The position numbers and the translations under genes were made by a program. From Liolophura sinensis (lineage: Eukaryota; Mollusca; Polyplacophora; Chitonida; Chitonidae), in contig NC_088306.1 of the NCBI RefSeq assembly GCF_032854445.1, forward strand, positions 4,024,373 through 4,088,372: DNA of 64,000 nt, given 5' to 3'. Shown here piece after piece: positions 11,041-21,770 of the stretch; the first letter of the stretch is position 1; each line of letters starts with the position of its first letter. The notes below the pieces were generated by a model. That model worked only from the letters and a program-made list of their open reading frames with translations. It was not told the origin of the DNA and searched no databases.

Positions 11041-11825
11041 ATAACATTGACCGGGTAGCCTGCCCCGAAACACATCACAGTAGGTGTAAAGTTCAGTTGT
11101 TTTGTCTGGAGGTTTTTATTCTTGTCTAAATTCCATTTCTGGAATATTTTTTAGTCATTATGCAAGTATTTAAAGCATTTATCGTAAAGTATCACCTGTG
11201 TATTCTTCTCCCCAACGTCCTATATTGCCATCTGTTCGCCACGTATTTGGTCCCATGTCAATTGGCCAACAGCAATAAAGATACAGCCTTCTACTAGTAT
11301 TCGACATAGAGTTTCAGCACTTAAGATGCTAATTATAGCTATAGTCTCTCTCCAATGAGGTTGAGGGACCGAATCTTATAATCTCCGGCATATATCACAC
11401 AGTTTTGTATCGAGAGTATTAGAAAAGCTATATAAATCCATCTCAGAACTTAAGCCGCGTCTGTCCTCTTAAGGTTACACTGGGACTGATTGACTGACTG
11501 ATTGACTGACTGATAAATTGATTGATTGATTGATTGTTTGATTGATTGAATTATTTATTATTTGATGTTAAACACCATGCTCAAGAACGTTTGAGCATGT
11601 CGGTGGTCAGGTTGATGGTTTGAGGAACCGGAGTGCCCGGATGTAATCCGTCAACCTTCACCATGTACAGGACACCTTCCGATGCGGTTTGCACCTGCCT
11701 CTGTTGTTGACATGTTGACGTTTCAATAACAGATTTTTATTGATTTATTTATTTGATTGTTTTTTTTGTTGCCGTACTCAAGAATATTTCACTTACACGA
11801 CTGCGGCTGGCATTACCTCGGGGGA
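10790..11825. repeat. segmental duplication, copy 1 (partner 14275-16812)
   Basis: The order of blocks matches copy 2: pol fragment, a block with GCCACGTATTTGGTCCCATG, a block with GCTATAGTCTCTC and TCGAGAGTATTAG, a GACT/GATT microsatellite, and a SINE-like tail. Copy 1 lacks two segments present in copy 2, about 14577-15204 and 15420-16261. The second contains all of gene C exon 2. Confidence 0.85.
11739..11825 (-). mobile_element. SINE family 1 tail fragment
   Basis: tttatttatttgattg followed by CCGTACTCAAGAATATTTCA is the family tail read in reverse. Confidence 0.7.
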
Positions 11826-12960
11826 AACCAGGTTGCCATATGAAGGTGCCGTGTCCGATGATCAGCAAACAATATTATCCTTTCTCTCCGTCAGATGGAT
11901 AACAGTCAGCTAACCCCGTGGTTCCTCACACGTCACCGAGAGAAACAAAAACACTTCAGAAAGGCAGGATACAGTTCCATGCTTGAGTTTATGTATCCTA
12001 GCAGTTTCCAGATGTGTATACAACCTGACGAGGGTATCGGGGAATGGATGATGCCCGGTAAAAGCTGTAACACAGAAAACCTAGGAGAAAAGACTGAGAG
12101 CTAAGTCAACGATTCAGCAGGCGAGACAGAATCCAGTGTTAAATGATTGGATAACGAATGTACCTCCAAAACTAAAGAGCGTCAATAAACATACACAGAT
12201 AAAATAATGTTAACAACTGTAATGTTTTGCAGAACAAATATGTTTTTTTTATTAAATAATACACGGACGAACTGCTTTACTTGACTTCGACTTTAAATAA
12301 AGAGTGAACGGATCTTTTAACTTGTACTTTTGCTCTCTGGTTGAAAATGTATTCGTGGTGTAACTGAAATATTTTACTCCTCAACTGTTTACAGAAAATT
12401 GTTTGCATCATGCAGATGTCTGGCAGTGCTTTCAGTTTGTAATCTGGACAAACATGAAACACATATTAGAAAACGAAGTGCTTTCATTTGGCTTTATAAA
12501 CGAACAACTACATCATATGTATGTCCATAAGAAAATAGAAGCTCATCTCCACCGGAAAGAATTTGAACTGTTCAAGACATGAACACGTGGCATGTCATTT
12601 ACTATATCAACATGCACTATATTTTATAATGATGTTTATGTAATTTTTATCAACACATGCGCGATATAACGTGACCCACGGAGAAAATCGTTCAACCGTT
12701 ATATCTGAGTTCTGTTCTAGCCAGTCGCATCAGTCCTAGCCATATGGTCTAAGAAATAGACCGTGACCCAGTACTCCGTGACTCATTTTTTGTAACCTTT
12801 CGCTTAAGTCTGTTCAGCCTAAGGCACCTAGATCCAGACGAAACAAATTAAGAAAAACCCGACAGTATGCTTTGCGAAGATAGCAATATGTGCTCTCCGT
12901 CTTGTTGTTTTATTATGCACCACAGCGTGATTAAAACAAACACTTTTATGTAAAAATATA
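11826..12960. other. gene-free stretch before gene C
   Basis: I see no recognisable coding sequence. The frames 11895-12104 (+) and 12277-12462 (-) have no domain, signal or splice context that I recognise. An aataaac at 12185 is without a matching gene. Confidence 0.5.
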
Positions 12961-12970
12961 AGATTAAATT

Positions 12971-13198
12971 ACATGACAAGGGTTCTGGACCTTGCTCTCC
13001 CACGGCTACAATTGACATTAATTTCACCACCAATTTGGTGCGTGGAGCTAACGCTTCGGGTTTTTTTGGGGGGGGGAATGGTATATAACCGCACTGAGTT
13101 TGTTCACAGGCCCACAGATTTTTTGTCACACACACCCAGACATCGTTCTTCCAAGCGAGAGGCAATCCGTGGATATTAAACTGTGCCTGTGATACGCC
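12971..13198 (+). promoter_or_regulatory. promoter and 5' UTR of peptide gene C
   Basis: The box ACATGACAAGGGTTCTGGAC lies at 12971 and TATATAA at 13082-13088, further apart than in A and D because about 50 bases with a G run (gggggggg near 13070) intervene. The 5' UTR runs to the ATG at 13199. Confidence 0.7.
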
Positions 13199-15791
13199 AT
13201 GGTAAGTAAACAAGCAAGGAATTTTATGGTACATGAAGGTCGAGTTGGTAAAAATGGCAAGGGCAGTCTAAGACAGGGAATTTGTACATGACATTGAATG
13301 TTCGGGGAACATTATTTATGATAGGCCCAGTTTAAACATAATCGAGGATGTTAGTTGTACATATCAAAAAATGGATTATGGCTATCCAAAATATATTTAT
13401 CTCTGTAAATAAACTTGTAGATAACACCACTTTTAACTCAAGCGTTTTTAGCCGTTTGCTTATTACTGTTTCTTCCTAATATCTGGCAATAATTTTTACC
13501 GGTTCTGAGCAAAACTATTGTAAATTGCCGAACTGTTCTGCAGGCATTATACGAGTACCTTTAGCCTTGGTGAGACAGTAACTCCGTCGTGAGCACTGCA
13601 AAGTGTGCGGTGTTAAAGCACTACACAGTGTAACGCATTAAGCTCTGCAAAATGTACTGCACTAAAGCACTGCACAGTGTACCGCATTAATGCAATGCAC
13701 AGTGTACCGCAATAAAACAAATTACAGTGTACCGCACTAAAGCACTGACCCTTACGAAATCGCACTTGCTTGCTCGGTGGACAATCCGGTTACTATCCTA
13801 CATATTAATTTGCGTTCACGCCAAATCGGAAACTCTATAGTTATCGACAATTTATTTGTCGGTGTCAATAATTCATTTACCGATTTCGATAATTCATTTA
13901 TCCATATTGATAGTTCATTTATCGACATTATAATGTCATTTCTTGCTACGGATAGTTATAAATGAGATAAATGAATTACCAGTAGGCCTATCGATATAGA
14001 TGATTTTTTTTAGCGATATTGGTAATTCTCGCTTCAGTGTCGATTTGGCTACCCCAGACATAATAAGTAGGAAGATAAAAGTGGTCAGCGACGCTCGTGT
14101 GAGCGTTTGCGCTGTCTAACGTTCGTTCAAGGCCACTTGTCATCCATCAATACGATGTGTATATATCTAAATCTGACTCCACGTTTGCATGCCCGTTCGA
14201 GAACATTTCGCAGATTCTTATTGTGTTCCTGGCGCGTGTGGCCATAGATGGACATCGTTTACAATAACCACAAAATCGCGCGATTTAAATGCCCGGGGGT
14301 CGAGGCGTATAAAGAGTTTTTTTGCTTTCACGTTTCTCTACCAAGACCAGTGAGTTTACGCTTTCTGTCTGCTGGTGAACTTTTGCGATCATATCTGCTT
14401 TCTGCATGCGCTCCAGCTTGTCGCGTAATTTATCGCGTTGTGCAAGGGGCACCTTTCTCGGCGAGTATACTATCGGTACGGCATGGGGCTCAGTTGAATA
14501 TGACATTCACCGGGTCGTGTGCCCCGAAACACATCACCGTAGGTGTTAAGTACAGATTTTTTGTCCAGAGGTACATCTGTATTTGCTCTTAATTCATTTC
14601 TTACAGAAAAGACCAACTTGATTAAACCAAAATCAAGGCGTCATTTCAATCCTAAAATGGGTGGTGACTGTGTGTCTAGTACGAAAAACTTCACCACATG
14701 TACCTTGTCTTAGCGTGTGCATATCAGGGGAGGGGAGTTACGACACTTTGTCATAAGTAAGTGGCCATTGTATGCCAAAAGCTTACATGTAGACTGTTTA
14801 ACAGACTGGTCCCAGTTTAAGCGACTGAACACAGTGGGAGGCAAAATGTTTACCTGTGAGCATGTATCTAGCTTACCTTTTCAAGGGACATGGTCAACTC
14901 TAGTTTGTACAAAAGCTTGGTCATTATGGCAAGTTGGACGTTCAATACTGTCAATGAAAAAGTCAAACGCTGGGTTCGATTTTAAATCATTTTCAGAGGC
15001 TTTCTAAATGACTTCATATTATATCTGTTTTAACTACAATGTACTTTATTTTTTCCGGTCCTATTTTTCATCCTTACAGGCATGCTTATGTTTTATTCTT
15101 TATTTTCTTATTTGCTTTGTCCTGTGGATAACTATTTACACGTATATTCCTTCCCATTCATTTCTTGACATTTGTTTATGCAGTTTTCTACCTTTTCTTT
15201 TTGTTGTCTAAATAACCGCTTATTTCTGGAATATTTTTTAGTTATTAAAATTTTAGTTATTAAAAAGTATTTATAGCATTTATGGTAAAATAACACCTGT
15301 GTATTCTTCTCTCCACCATTCTATATTGTCATCTGTTCGCCACGTATTTGGTTCCTATGTCAATTGGCCAACAGCAATAAAGATACAGCATTCTATTAGT
15401 ACTCGATATAGAGTTTCAGTATTTTTACATTTCTTTTATTTCTTTTCTTCATACTATTCATTTTTTGTAGTTCCATTTTGTTTCGTCTCTGGTCCTCTGC
15501 TTTTAGACCTTTATGTAAATATTTATGTGTAAATGTCTCATTTATTCCTAAATGTGCTGTTCATGTGTAAATGCGTAAATCATGTATTTTTTCTTCCAGA
15601 CTGGAGGCGTGTTTTTGTGTGTCCTTCTCAGCAGTGTCCTGTTACTTGCTGTCCAACCCGGCTATGGCTCTTCCTGTCTCCAATCCTGTTTTCAGGAATT
15701 TAAAGATTGCAGAATGTGTTCGACGAACCGGATAGACCCATGTCAAGCTGCATGTTTTGATGCCCTGCATGCTTGTGCAGCCAACTGTTAA
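13199..15791 (+). CDS. secreted cysteine-rich helical-hairpin peptide, gene C (two exons)
   Basis: Coding exons are 13199-13201 (ATG, donor GTAAGT) and 15600-15791 (acceptor TTCTTCCAG). The product is 64 residues, the shortest of the family: a signal peptide of about 20 residues ending AVQP, then a mature domain that stops directly after the eighth Cys with no tail. It therefore shows the minimal fold. The internal repeat is clearest here, with the halves beginning CLQSCF and CQAACF and the same spacing. A 3' motif TTAAGTTTTCGTCATTTTTA lies at 16121-16140 followed by AATAAA at 16145-16150, so the mRNA probably ends near 16170. The 2.4-kb intron holds a Ty3/gypsy fragment. Confidence 0.8.
13585..13750. 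repeat. degenerate tandem repeat, about 31-bp unit
   Basis: Five imperfect copies share GCACAGTGTACCGCAxTAA. The array lies in the intron of gene C. Confidence 0.75.
13830..13975. repeat. short A/T-rich repeats with ATTCATTTATCGA-like units
   Basis: tAATTCATTTACCGAT, tAATTCATTTATCCAT and aGTTCATTTATCGAC follow each other at 22-24-bp spacing. They open the frame 13777-13965, which I do not regard as coding. Confidence 0.65.
14160..14545 (-). pseudogene. Ty3/gypsy pol fragment, copy 2
   Basis: The minus-strand frame 14506-14285 reads YSPRKVPLAQRDKLRDKLER and continues as the RT N-terminal region, better preserved than in copy 1. Directly below it (14165-14275) is text from the later catalytic region (VVIVND), so roughly 300 bases between them have been deleted relative to copy 1. 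Confidence 0.8.
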
Positions 15792-16812
15792 AGCCCTTTC
15801 ATGACGCACATGCGTACATATAGACCATATCAAGTCGTAACAAAACATTTTAGCAAAACTGTGTAATAAGGCTCCTTCTAATTCTCAAATGCCTGTATGT
15901 GCTTAGAAATCAGGTCATGCATGATTTAATGTCATCACGTGGCATTAAATTACTCACAGCTGTTCGGGGTTTATGCTGAAGCAAATAGTCCTTTCAACCA
16001 CAAGGTATACATGGCTACTGATAATAGTTCTTTCAAACAGAATGTGCACAAGACTACTGGTTCCTAACTCCAATATTCTTCATGTAATAATTTTTGTCTC
16101 CTTGTTTAAAAAGATCAGTTTTAAGTTTTCGTCATTTTTAAGCAAATAAACTATATTCAGTGATTTGTGTGCACATGTGTGTACCGCTGATACACATGTC
16201 ACTGTTCATGTTCAGATTTGTACACAATCGTTTTTAGAGAGCAGTTTTTATTAGAAAGTAGCACTTATTTTAAAAGGTGCTAATTGTAGCTATAGTCTCT
16301 CACCAAAAAGGTTGTGTAATCTTATAAACTCCGTCAAATAGAACACAGTTTGGTATCGAGAGTATTAGAAAAGCCAGATATATCCATCTCAGAGTTTGAG
16401 CCGCGTCTGTTAAGGTTACACTGGGACTGACTGACTGACTGATTGACTGACTGACTGACTGACTGATTGATTGATTGATTGATTGACTGATTGATTGACT
16501 GACTGATTGGCTGATTGATTGACTGATTGACTGATTGCTTGACTGATTGACGAACTAACTGACTGATTGATTGATTGATTATATGGTGTTAAACACAATG
16601 CTCAAGAATATTTCACTTAAATGCCTGTGGCCAGGCTAATGGGTGGAGGAAACAGGAGTGCCCGGATGTAATCTGTTACCATGTACAGGACACATTCCGA
16701 TACGGTTTGCATCTGCCTCTGTTGTTGACATTACAATAACAGGTTTTTATTCGTTTATTTATTTGATTGCTTTTTTTACGTCATAGTCAAGAATATTTCA
16801 CTTATACGACGG
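14275..16812. repeat. segmental duplication, copy 2 (partner 10790-11825)
   Basis: Blocks matching copy 1 lie at about 14275-14576, 15205-15419 and 16262-16812. The last runs through GCTATAGTCTCTC, the GACT microsatellite and the SINE-like tail. The intervening pieces, including the exon 2 of gene C, are absent from copy 1. Confidence 0.85.
16424..16580. repeat. GACT/GATT tetranucleotide microsatellite
   Basis: About 39 tetranucleotide units of actg/attg type occur. A shorter version lies at 11485-11550 in the duplicate copy. It opens a serine/glutamine-rich minus-strand frame that is an artefact. Confidence 0.95.
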
Positions 16813-16814
16813 TG
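16577..16814 (-). mobile_element. two SINE family 1-related tails
   Basis: At 16577-16690 there is an old divergent copy (gtgttaaacacaatgctcaa) matching 11560-11690. At 16745-16814 there is a younger tail (tttatttatttgattg to ttatacgacggtg). Both are in reverse orientation. Confidence 0.7.
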
Positions 16815-16843
16815 ATGTGTATTTCTCCTTTCAGACTGGAGCC

Positions 16844-16917
16844 ATAGTGCTTGCTACCATCGTATAAGTTAAGTTTTCTTGAGTACGGCGTAAAACACCA
16901 ATCAATTAATCAATAAC
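16844..16917 (+). mobile_element. SINE family 1, 5'-truncated insertion in exon 2 of F
   Basis: It holds the family tail (TTGAGTACGGCGTAAAACAC, caatcaattaatcaa) between two 13-bp near-identical repeats with one mismatch, as expected for 5'-truncated retroposition. Confidence 0.8.
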
Positions 16918-17384
16918 TCAGACTGAAGCCTTCTTTTCGTGTGGCGCCCTCAGCACCACCCTGTTACTCGCTGTCAAGAGGGTCCCGCCCCCTAACCCCT
17001 GTGAGAGTCGCTATTTCAAAATTCGCTATGCCTCCTGCTCTTCGGTCAAAGACGATCCGTGCCAACTGCCTGGTTGGAATGATTTACTTGCCTGTCCAGC
17101 GAGCTGCGGCAAGGACACTGGCTAATGATGAAACGCGCATGCGTTGATAAGTAGGCCATATTAAGTCAAAGACCGATCAAAGGATGATTAAATGGCTACA
17201 ACAGCAACAACAATATATGCGACTATATAGCAAATGTCTCTGGTTAATTCCTATAGACACACATTTACACAGGTAGATGATTTAACGTGATCAGGTCGGG
17301 TTTAATTACTTACAACAGTTTCAGGTTTATCTTGATTTAATTATATTTATGTGATTGGTGTTTTACGCCATTTCCAAGAATTTT

Positions 17385-17712
17385 TCACCGGCCCTGATAG
17401 CACAGTTGGTAGGGCGTCCGCTTCGAGAGCGGTAGATCCAGGATCAATCCTGGATCGAGTCACACCTAAGACTTCAAAAGAGAAAGTTGTAACTTCCTCG
17501 CCTGGCGTTCAGCATATAGGGGATAGTACAACGACTGTTTGACTGCTTACTTGCCTTCTGTAAGGCGCCTCAGCGAAGCAGCACTAGATAAAAGAGCGGT
17601 GGAATTCCGTCCTGCTACAAGGAGGCACATTACATAAACCCTAAAGAAGACACCTCATATGACTGAAAAATTGTTGAGTACGACGTTAAACCTCAAGCAC
17701 TCACTTACTCAA
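17385..17712 (+). mobile_element. SINE family 2, full-length copy
   Basis: The tRNA-like head has GATAGCACAGTTGGTAGGGC (A box) and TGGATCGAGTCAC (B box), followed by a body ending in CATATGACTGAAAAATTGTT, AGTACGACGTTAAACC and an (actc)n tail. Copies lie at 31945, 49360 and, partially, 23914 and 5349. It is inserted in the former 3' UTR of pseudogene F. Confidence 0.85.
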
Positions 17713-17860
17713 GAATATTTCACTTATACGACGGCGGGCCAATATTGTGCTGTGGGAGGACAGCCACCAGAGACCGGTGGGAGAAACACAGTCAAGCGCA
17801 GGGTGCTGGTAGACCAGGTTTATCTCGAAGACAACAGTTCTTTAAGCCCTACTGTTTACA
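17713..17860 (-). mobile_element. SINE family 1 fragment
   Basis: CTCAAGAATATTTCACTTAT and acgacggcgggcc followed by a decayed body occur directly after the family 2 tail. Confidence 0.55.
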
Positions 17861-18004
17861 AGACAATAACGTTGATGTAATAATTTCTATCTTCTCGTGT
17901 CCAAAAAAGAAATTCGGTTTAACCTTTCGTCATTTCCCTTTTCAAACAAATAAACTATTTAGTTGTCTGAATACATATATATCGTCTTTTTAATTAATTT
18001 TAAT

Positions 18005-18190
18005 CATTTTAGTTCTAGCTATAGTCTCTCGCCAACGAGATGGGTTGTTCGATTTTAACTCTGGCTTGTAGACTTGAATACAGTTATATTTCGGGAGTAT
18101 TAACGGCGTTCGGAAAAGGCTTGGTGGTTGAATACTCTCGAACCATTCACGAAGAGTCATTTTATTGGTCTCTCTTGGGAATTTGTAGGA
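18005..18190. repeat. cluster tail block downstream of F
   Basis: GCTATAGTCTCTCGCCAACG is followed by CGGGAGTATT, about 35 bases, then AATACTCTCG. Matching blocks are downstream of B (8640-8735) and, in part, at 11335-11420 and 16280-16365. It marks the end of a duplicated unit. Confidence 0.7.
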
Positions 18191-18552
18191 CTTTTTGTAG
18201 CTCGTGATGAAACGTGACCTGGAGATTCACGTGTACGTCAGACAATAAGCCACTGAGCAATCGGGTTACAATCCACTCCTCTTGATCAGGGGCTCCACTG
18301 TTATTTTACGTCATGAGGTTTATTTATTTATTTATTTGTCACCAGGGGTCCGTTCCACAAAGCTTCCGCAACTCTGCAGTAAGCTCATTTACCATGGTGA
18401 CGTAGCCTTTCACTGTATGTTCTCATAGAAATTGCGCCATGCGTAGTCGGCGGTTGCTTTGTAGACGTGTACCAGCCACAGTATTCAGGTACAAGAGTGG
18501 ATCTGAGAAAAGTGGTGTATCTCAGAGAATTCAGCCTCAAAGAGTTAGGGCC
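18191..18552. other. gene-free stretch
   Basis: Nothing recognised beyond a short ttta run at 18319-18337. Confidence 0.4.
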
Positions 18553-18865
18553 CAGAGAGCCGCGTACATTTAAGCTGTGGAAGCATTAACGCTGGTGACA
18601 CATTTAAACTGATTCAGAGAGCCGCGTACATTTAAGCTGTGGAAGCATTAACGCTGGTGACACATTTAAACTGATTCAGAGAGCCGCGTACATTTAAGCT
18701 GTGGAAGCATTAACGCTGGTGACACATTTAAACTGATTCAGAGAGCCGCGTACATTTAAGCTGTGGAAGCATTAACGCTGGTGACACATTTAAACTGATT
18801 CAGAGAGCCGCGTACATTTAAACTGTGGAAGCATTAACGCTGGTGACCCATTTAAACACATTTAA
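18553..18865. repeat. 62-bp tandem repeat, 5 units
   Basis: Units start at 18553, 18615, 18677, 18739 and 18801 and begin CAGAGAGCCGCGTACATTTA. The first four are virtually identical, which indicates recent expansion; the fifth diverges at its end. Confidence 0.95.
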
Positions 18866-21480
18866 AGCCAAAATAGCGACACTGTGGGCTTAAAGGTAAG
18901 GTTATTCGTTAATTTAGGCTTCCAAGGTGAAAGCTGGGAATATTAAACATGTTTTTTAGGAGGGTGCTTTATGCGTTTTTTCCTTTTCAGAAAACTGGAA
19001 ATCATTGTGGTTTGAAAACTGACAGAAAAATGCTCATTGTTATCTTTTCCAGTTTGGAAGATTGCTCTTCTAGAATACTTAGTTTGGTTGCCTTATAAGA
19101 TCTGGAGCAAAAGCTTTAAACATCTCCTCAAGAACTAGTGAATGGAGCCTTTTAAAAATTTATATGCAAGTAAAGTATAAAGAAGACATTAAAATCCGTT
19201 GAAAACGTTAGATGCTCGCTATTGGTCAATGTATGACGTCACAAAAGTTAAGACATAATTTTAATGTACGCAAGTTACGTAATTTGAAGCCCTGTAAACG
19301 GAAAAGTATGCAAGCAGGAAATCTTTATTTGGCACATGCAAACGTACATGCCTTAGACATATTAATTCATGAGTTGGGCAATATGTAAAATTTTTGGTAA
19401 TGAAATTGTGTTGCTCTTCATAGTACTAACCGCGTTTGCTTTACTTATATTTACTTATACCTCCCCACGGCTCTACTGACACGCTGACCAGATCCCTGCT
19501 ATAGGCTTTACTTTTTCACTTGCCCACGAGTGCGCATGTGCCGTGAGTCGTCCTTGGGTTAATATATGATGGTTAGGCCCTGTAGCCTATTTCCTTTAGA
19601 GAGTCACGTAACAACCCAAGCTCTCTGCACACTGACATGTTGAACGTACTATAGTAGTAAAATACTCCGAGCCCATTCCCTAGCATGCCACTTGTTTTTG
19701 AATAATTATGGCGTCACCCAAGGCAATGAGTTCTTGGTGCCAAACTCAGCTTATGGAGTTTAACATTATGAATTAGAAATCGAATTCTAACTGCATTTTC
19801 CTTGTAATAATATGGACGTTCAACATGTCAGTATGTAGAGCTTGAGTTGTTCCGTGACACTGACCAAAGGAAATTTTCGTAGCGAGTATCTCTAATTTTT
19901 CAGACAGCTGAATTTAGGCGAATCTCTAAAAGAAATATACTATAGCAATTTAATTTGACTGGAGATGTCTGTACGGGATTTGCCAGACCAGCAGGTCAGA
20001 CCGGAGCTCGAATCCAGTTTATGCTTTACTAGCAGTTTTTTTTCTGCATTTTTGTTCTCGGCTTATCTAGGACAGTTGATCGATAAACCACTGGCCTCCC
20101 AAATTACGACTAGCCAATCAGAAAACACAATAAAAACACCTCAGTTCCAACAAATGTTTTTTCCGACAAGCAGCACTTGACAGTGTACGTTACAACATAA
20201 CGAGTGAAGAAACCAAACACAGAAAATCACTAATAACTGCAAAAACCCTAAAAAAAAATAGAAAAAGAAATTCTGTATTTGAATTGTGGACGATTTTCTG
20301 AAAATTTACATGTCATATGATGCATGTAGGAAAGAATGAACGCTTGGGGTTTATGGTAGTGCTTAGCAATTCAGTCATATGACGACGATGATTCATTAGG
20401 TGTGTGTACATAAACTGTGTCTTCTTGTAGCAGGGCGAGCCCATGTGTCCAAAGTGCTGCCGTCATTGATGTGTCTTGCCGAAGACACCAAACATGACAC
20501 CTCACCCAGTCATATTATACTGACGCAGGGCCAACCAGTCCCGTTTTCTTGTTCTAACCTCTCACTGTTGAGTGCCAAGTACCGTTTTAAAAGTCTCTGG
20601 TATGACCCAATCCGGGTTTGATCCTGACCCAGGTTTGATTCCTACTCATTTTTGATCCCGACTCAGGTTTGATCCCGGACCTTTTGACTTCGTGGCGAAT
20701 GCTTTAACATTAGGCCACCGAAGCGATCCTCTTGCACGTACGAAAGGTTGGCTTTAATTATATCTCAATCCAAAAACCACCTGTTTTGTAGCAGAAGTGT
20801 GTGTTACTTTTGTTCTCAGTACGTCATAAGATCACTATTAGGTGCACTAGTGCAGGTAATCGGTCTGATCATACAGTAATCAGTTATTCGGGTGTCCGTT
20901 TTAAAATGCCAAAAAATGTTTTGTGCCATGACGACTTTGACAAACACGATAATGCTCTGAAACAGATTTGCTCTAATATAGACGCCAAAAACCGTGCTCA
21001 CAGACTGACTGGGAGCCGAAAAGCTGTGTACACGTCCAGTTTTATCTGGTTTTTTTTCTTCTTATTTCTGTTTTACGCAATACTGAAGAATTTTATACTT
21101 ATAACATATCACTTCTCATTAAACCTTGGTATATTGTTTGATTTCCTGTAGTCAGAATACAGTTATGCGATATTCCACAAAACAACATCTACAACGATCT
21201 CGCGCTCAAACGAAGCAGCACCACTCTCACGTGGTTGTATCCCACGTTCATGGGGCAATAGCGAGCGATATCGGGCGTCTATTCTACTGCAGTTATCTCC
21301 CTTTGTGTGCTCTAAATTTTTCTGTTACCAAAGTGAACAACCTGACCATGGCTTGCTCTGCTATCGACGTACAAGTTCAAGGATTTAAAGTACACTTTCT
21401 CAGCATAATAGAACATACGTGTAAACTGAAGGCCAATTTTCGAACGAGGCCACGAGACATTTCCTGAAAATAGAAATGAC
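18866..21480. other. gene-free stretch upstream of gene D
   Basis: No domain or splice-framed exon is recognised. The frames 19965-20180, 20801-21151 and 21126-21467 are isolated and match nothing that I know. A SINE family 3 copy lies at 20340-20730. From about 21170 the sequence resembles the region upstream of the decayed promoter of gene B (GATCTCGxGC, then GTTATCTCCCTTTGTG at 21289). Confidence 0.5.
20340..20730 (-). mobile_element. SINE family 3 copy
   Basis: It starts with CAATTCAGTCATATGACGAC and ends with a tRNA-like segment read on the minus strand (GGATCAAACC B-box-like, ggtggcctaatg near 20715). A short run of gtttgatyc copies sits inside at 20615-20670. Related copies lie at 33950-34240 and 54575-54795. 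Confidence 0.65.
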
Positions 21481-21592
21481 ATTTGCCATCAATGTGGTAT
21501 GTTTAACTAGGCAATTGTCAACGTTATCAAATATAAATACGCTAAACGATTAGAGCGATTGAACAATTAAGGATAGTAGTTGATATTATCAG

Positions 21593-21770
21593 GACGTCGC
21601 GTGACAAGAATTCTAAATCTCCCTGGCATACATGGGTATATAAAAGGGACATTTAAACATCGTCACACTGCTTCTGCCATCTATCATCGAGAGCAAGTCT
21701 ACGTGGATTACTTGACACACATCGTCTACTCGAGTGAGACGCAACCAGTTGACAAGACCGACCGAAAACC
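21593..21770 (+). promoter_or_regulatory. promoter and 5' UTR of peptide gene D
   Basis: GACGTCGCGTGACAAGAATT at 21593 is the shared box; TATATAAAA lies at 21637-21645. The 5' UTR has gagtgagacgcaacca near 21733, similar to the gaggagacgcaaaaa stretch before the ATG of gene A. Confidence 0.75.

Larger units (their letters stand above)
16831..17962 (+). pseudogene. peptide gene F, SINE-disrupted pseudogene
   Basis: A family exon 2 starts after CAG at 16922 and stays open to the stop at 17123-17125 (67 codons) with a recognisable signal segment (TLLLAV), but the domain has decayed: only five of the eight framework Cys remain, and the segment between the first and fourth Cys is two residues short. 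The exon start is split. TCAGACTGGAGCC at 16831-16843 and TCAGACTGAAGCC at 16918-16930 flank a 74-bp SINE family 1 tail and look like its target-site duplication. No T-rich tract, exon 1 or promoter is present. The 3' motif AACCTTTCGTCATTTCCCTT survives at 17921-17940 with AATAAA at 17949-17954, separated from the exon by a SINE family 2 insertion. Confidence 0.8.

Noticed and set aside
16416-16598. Ser/Gln-rich minus-strand protein
   Set aside because: Translation of the GACT/GATT microsatellite.
17385-17460. possible tRNA gene
   Set aside because: It is the head of SINE family 2; the same head plus body recurs at 31945 and 49360.
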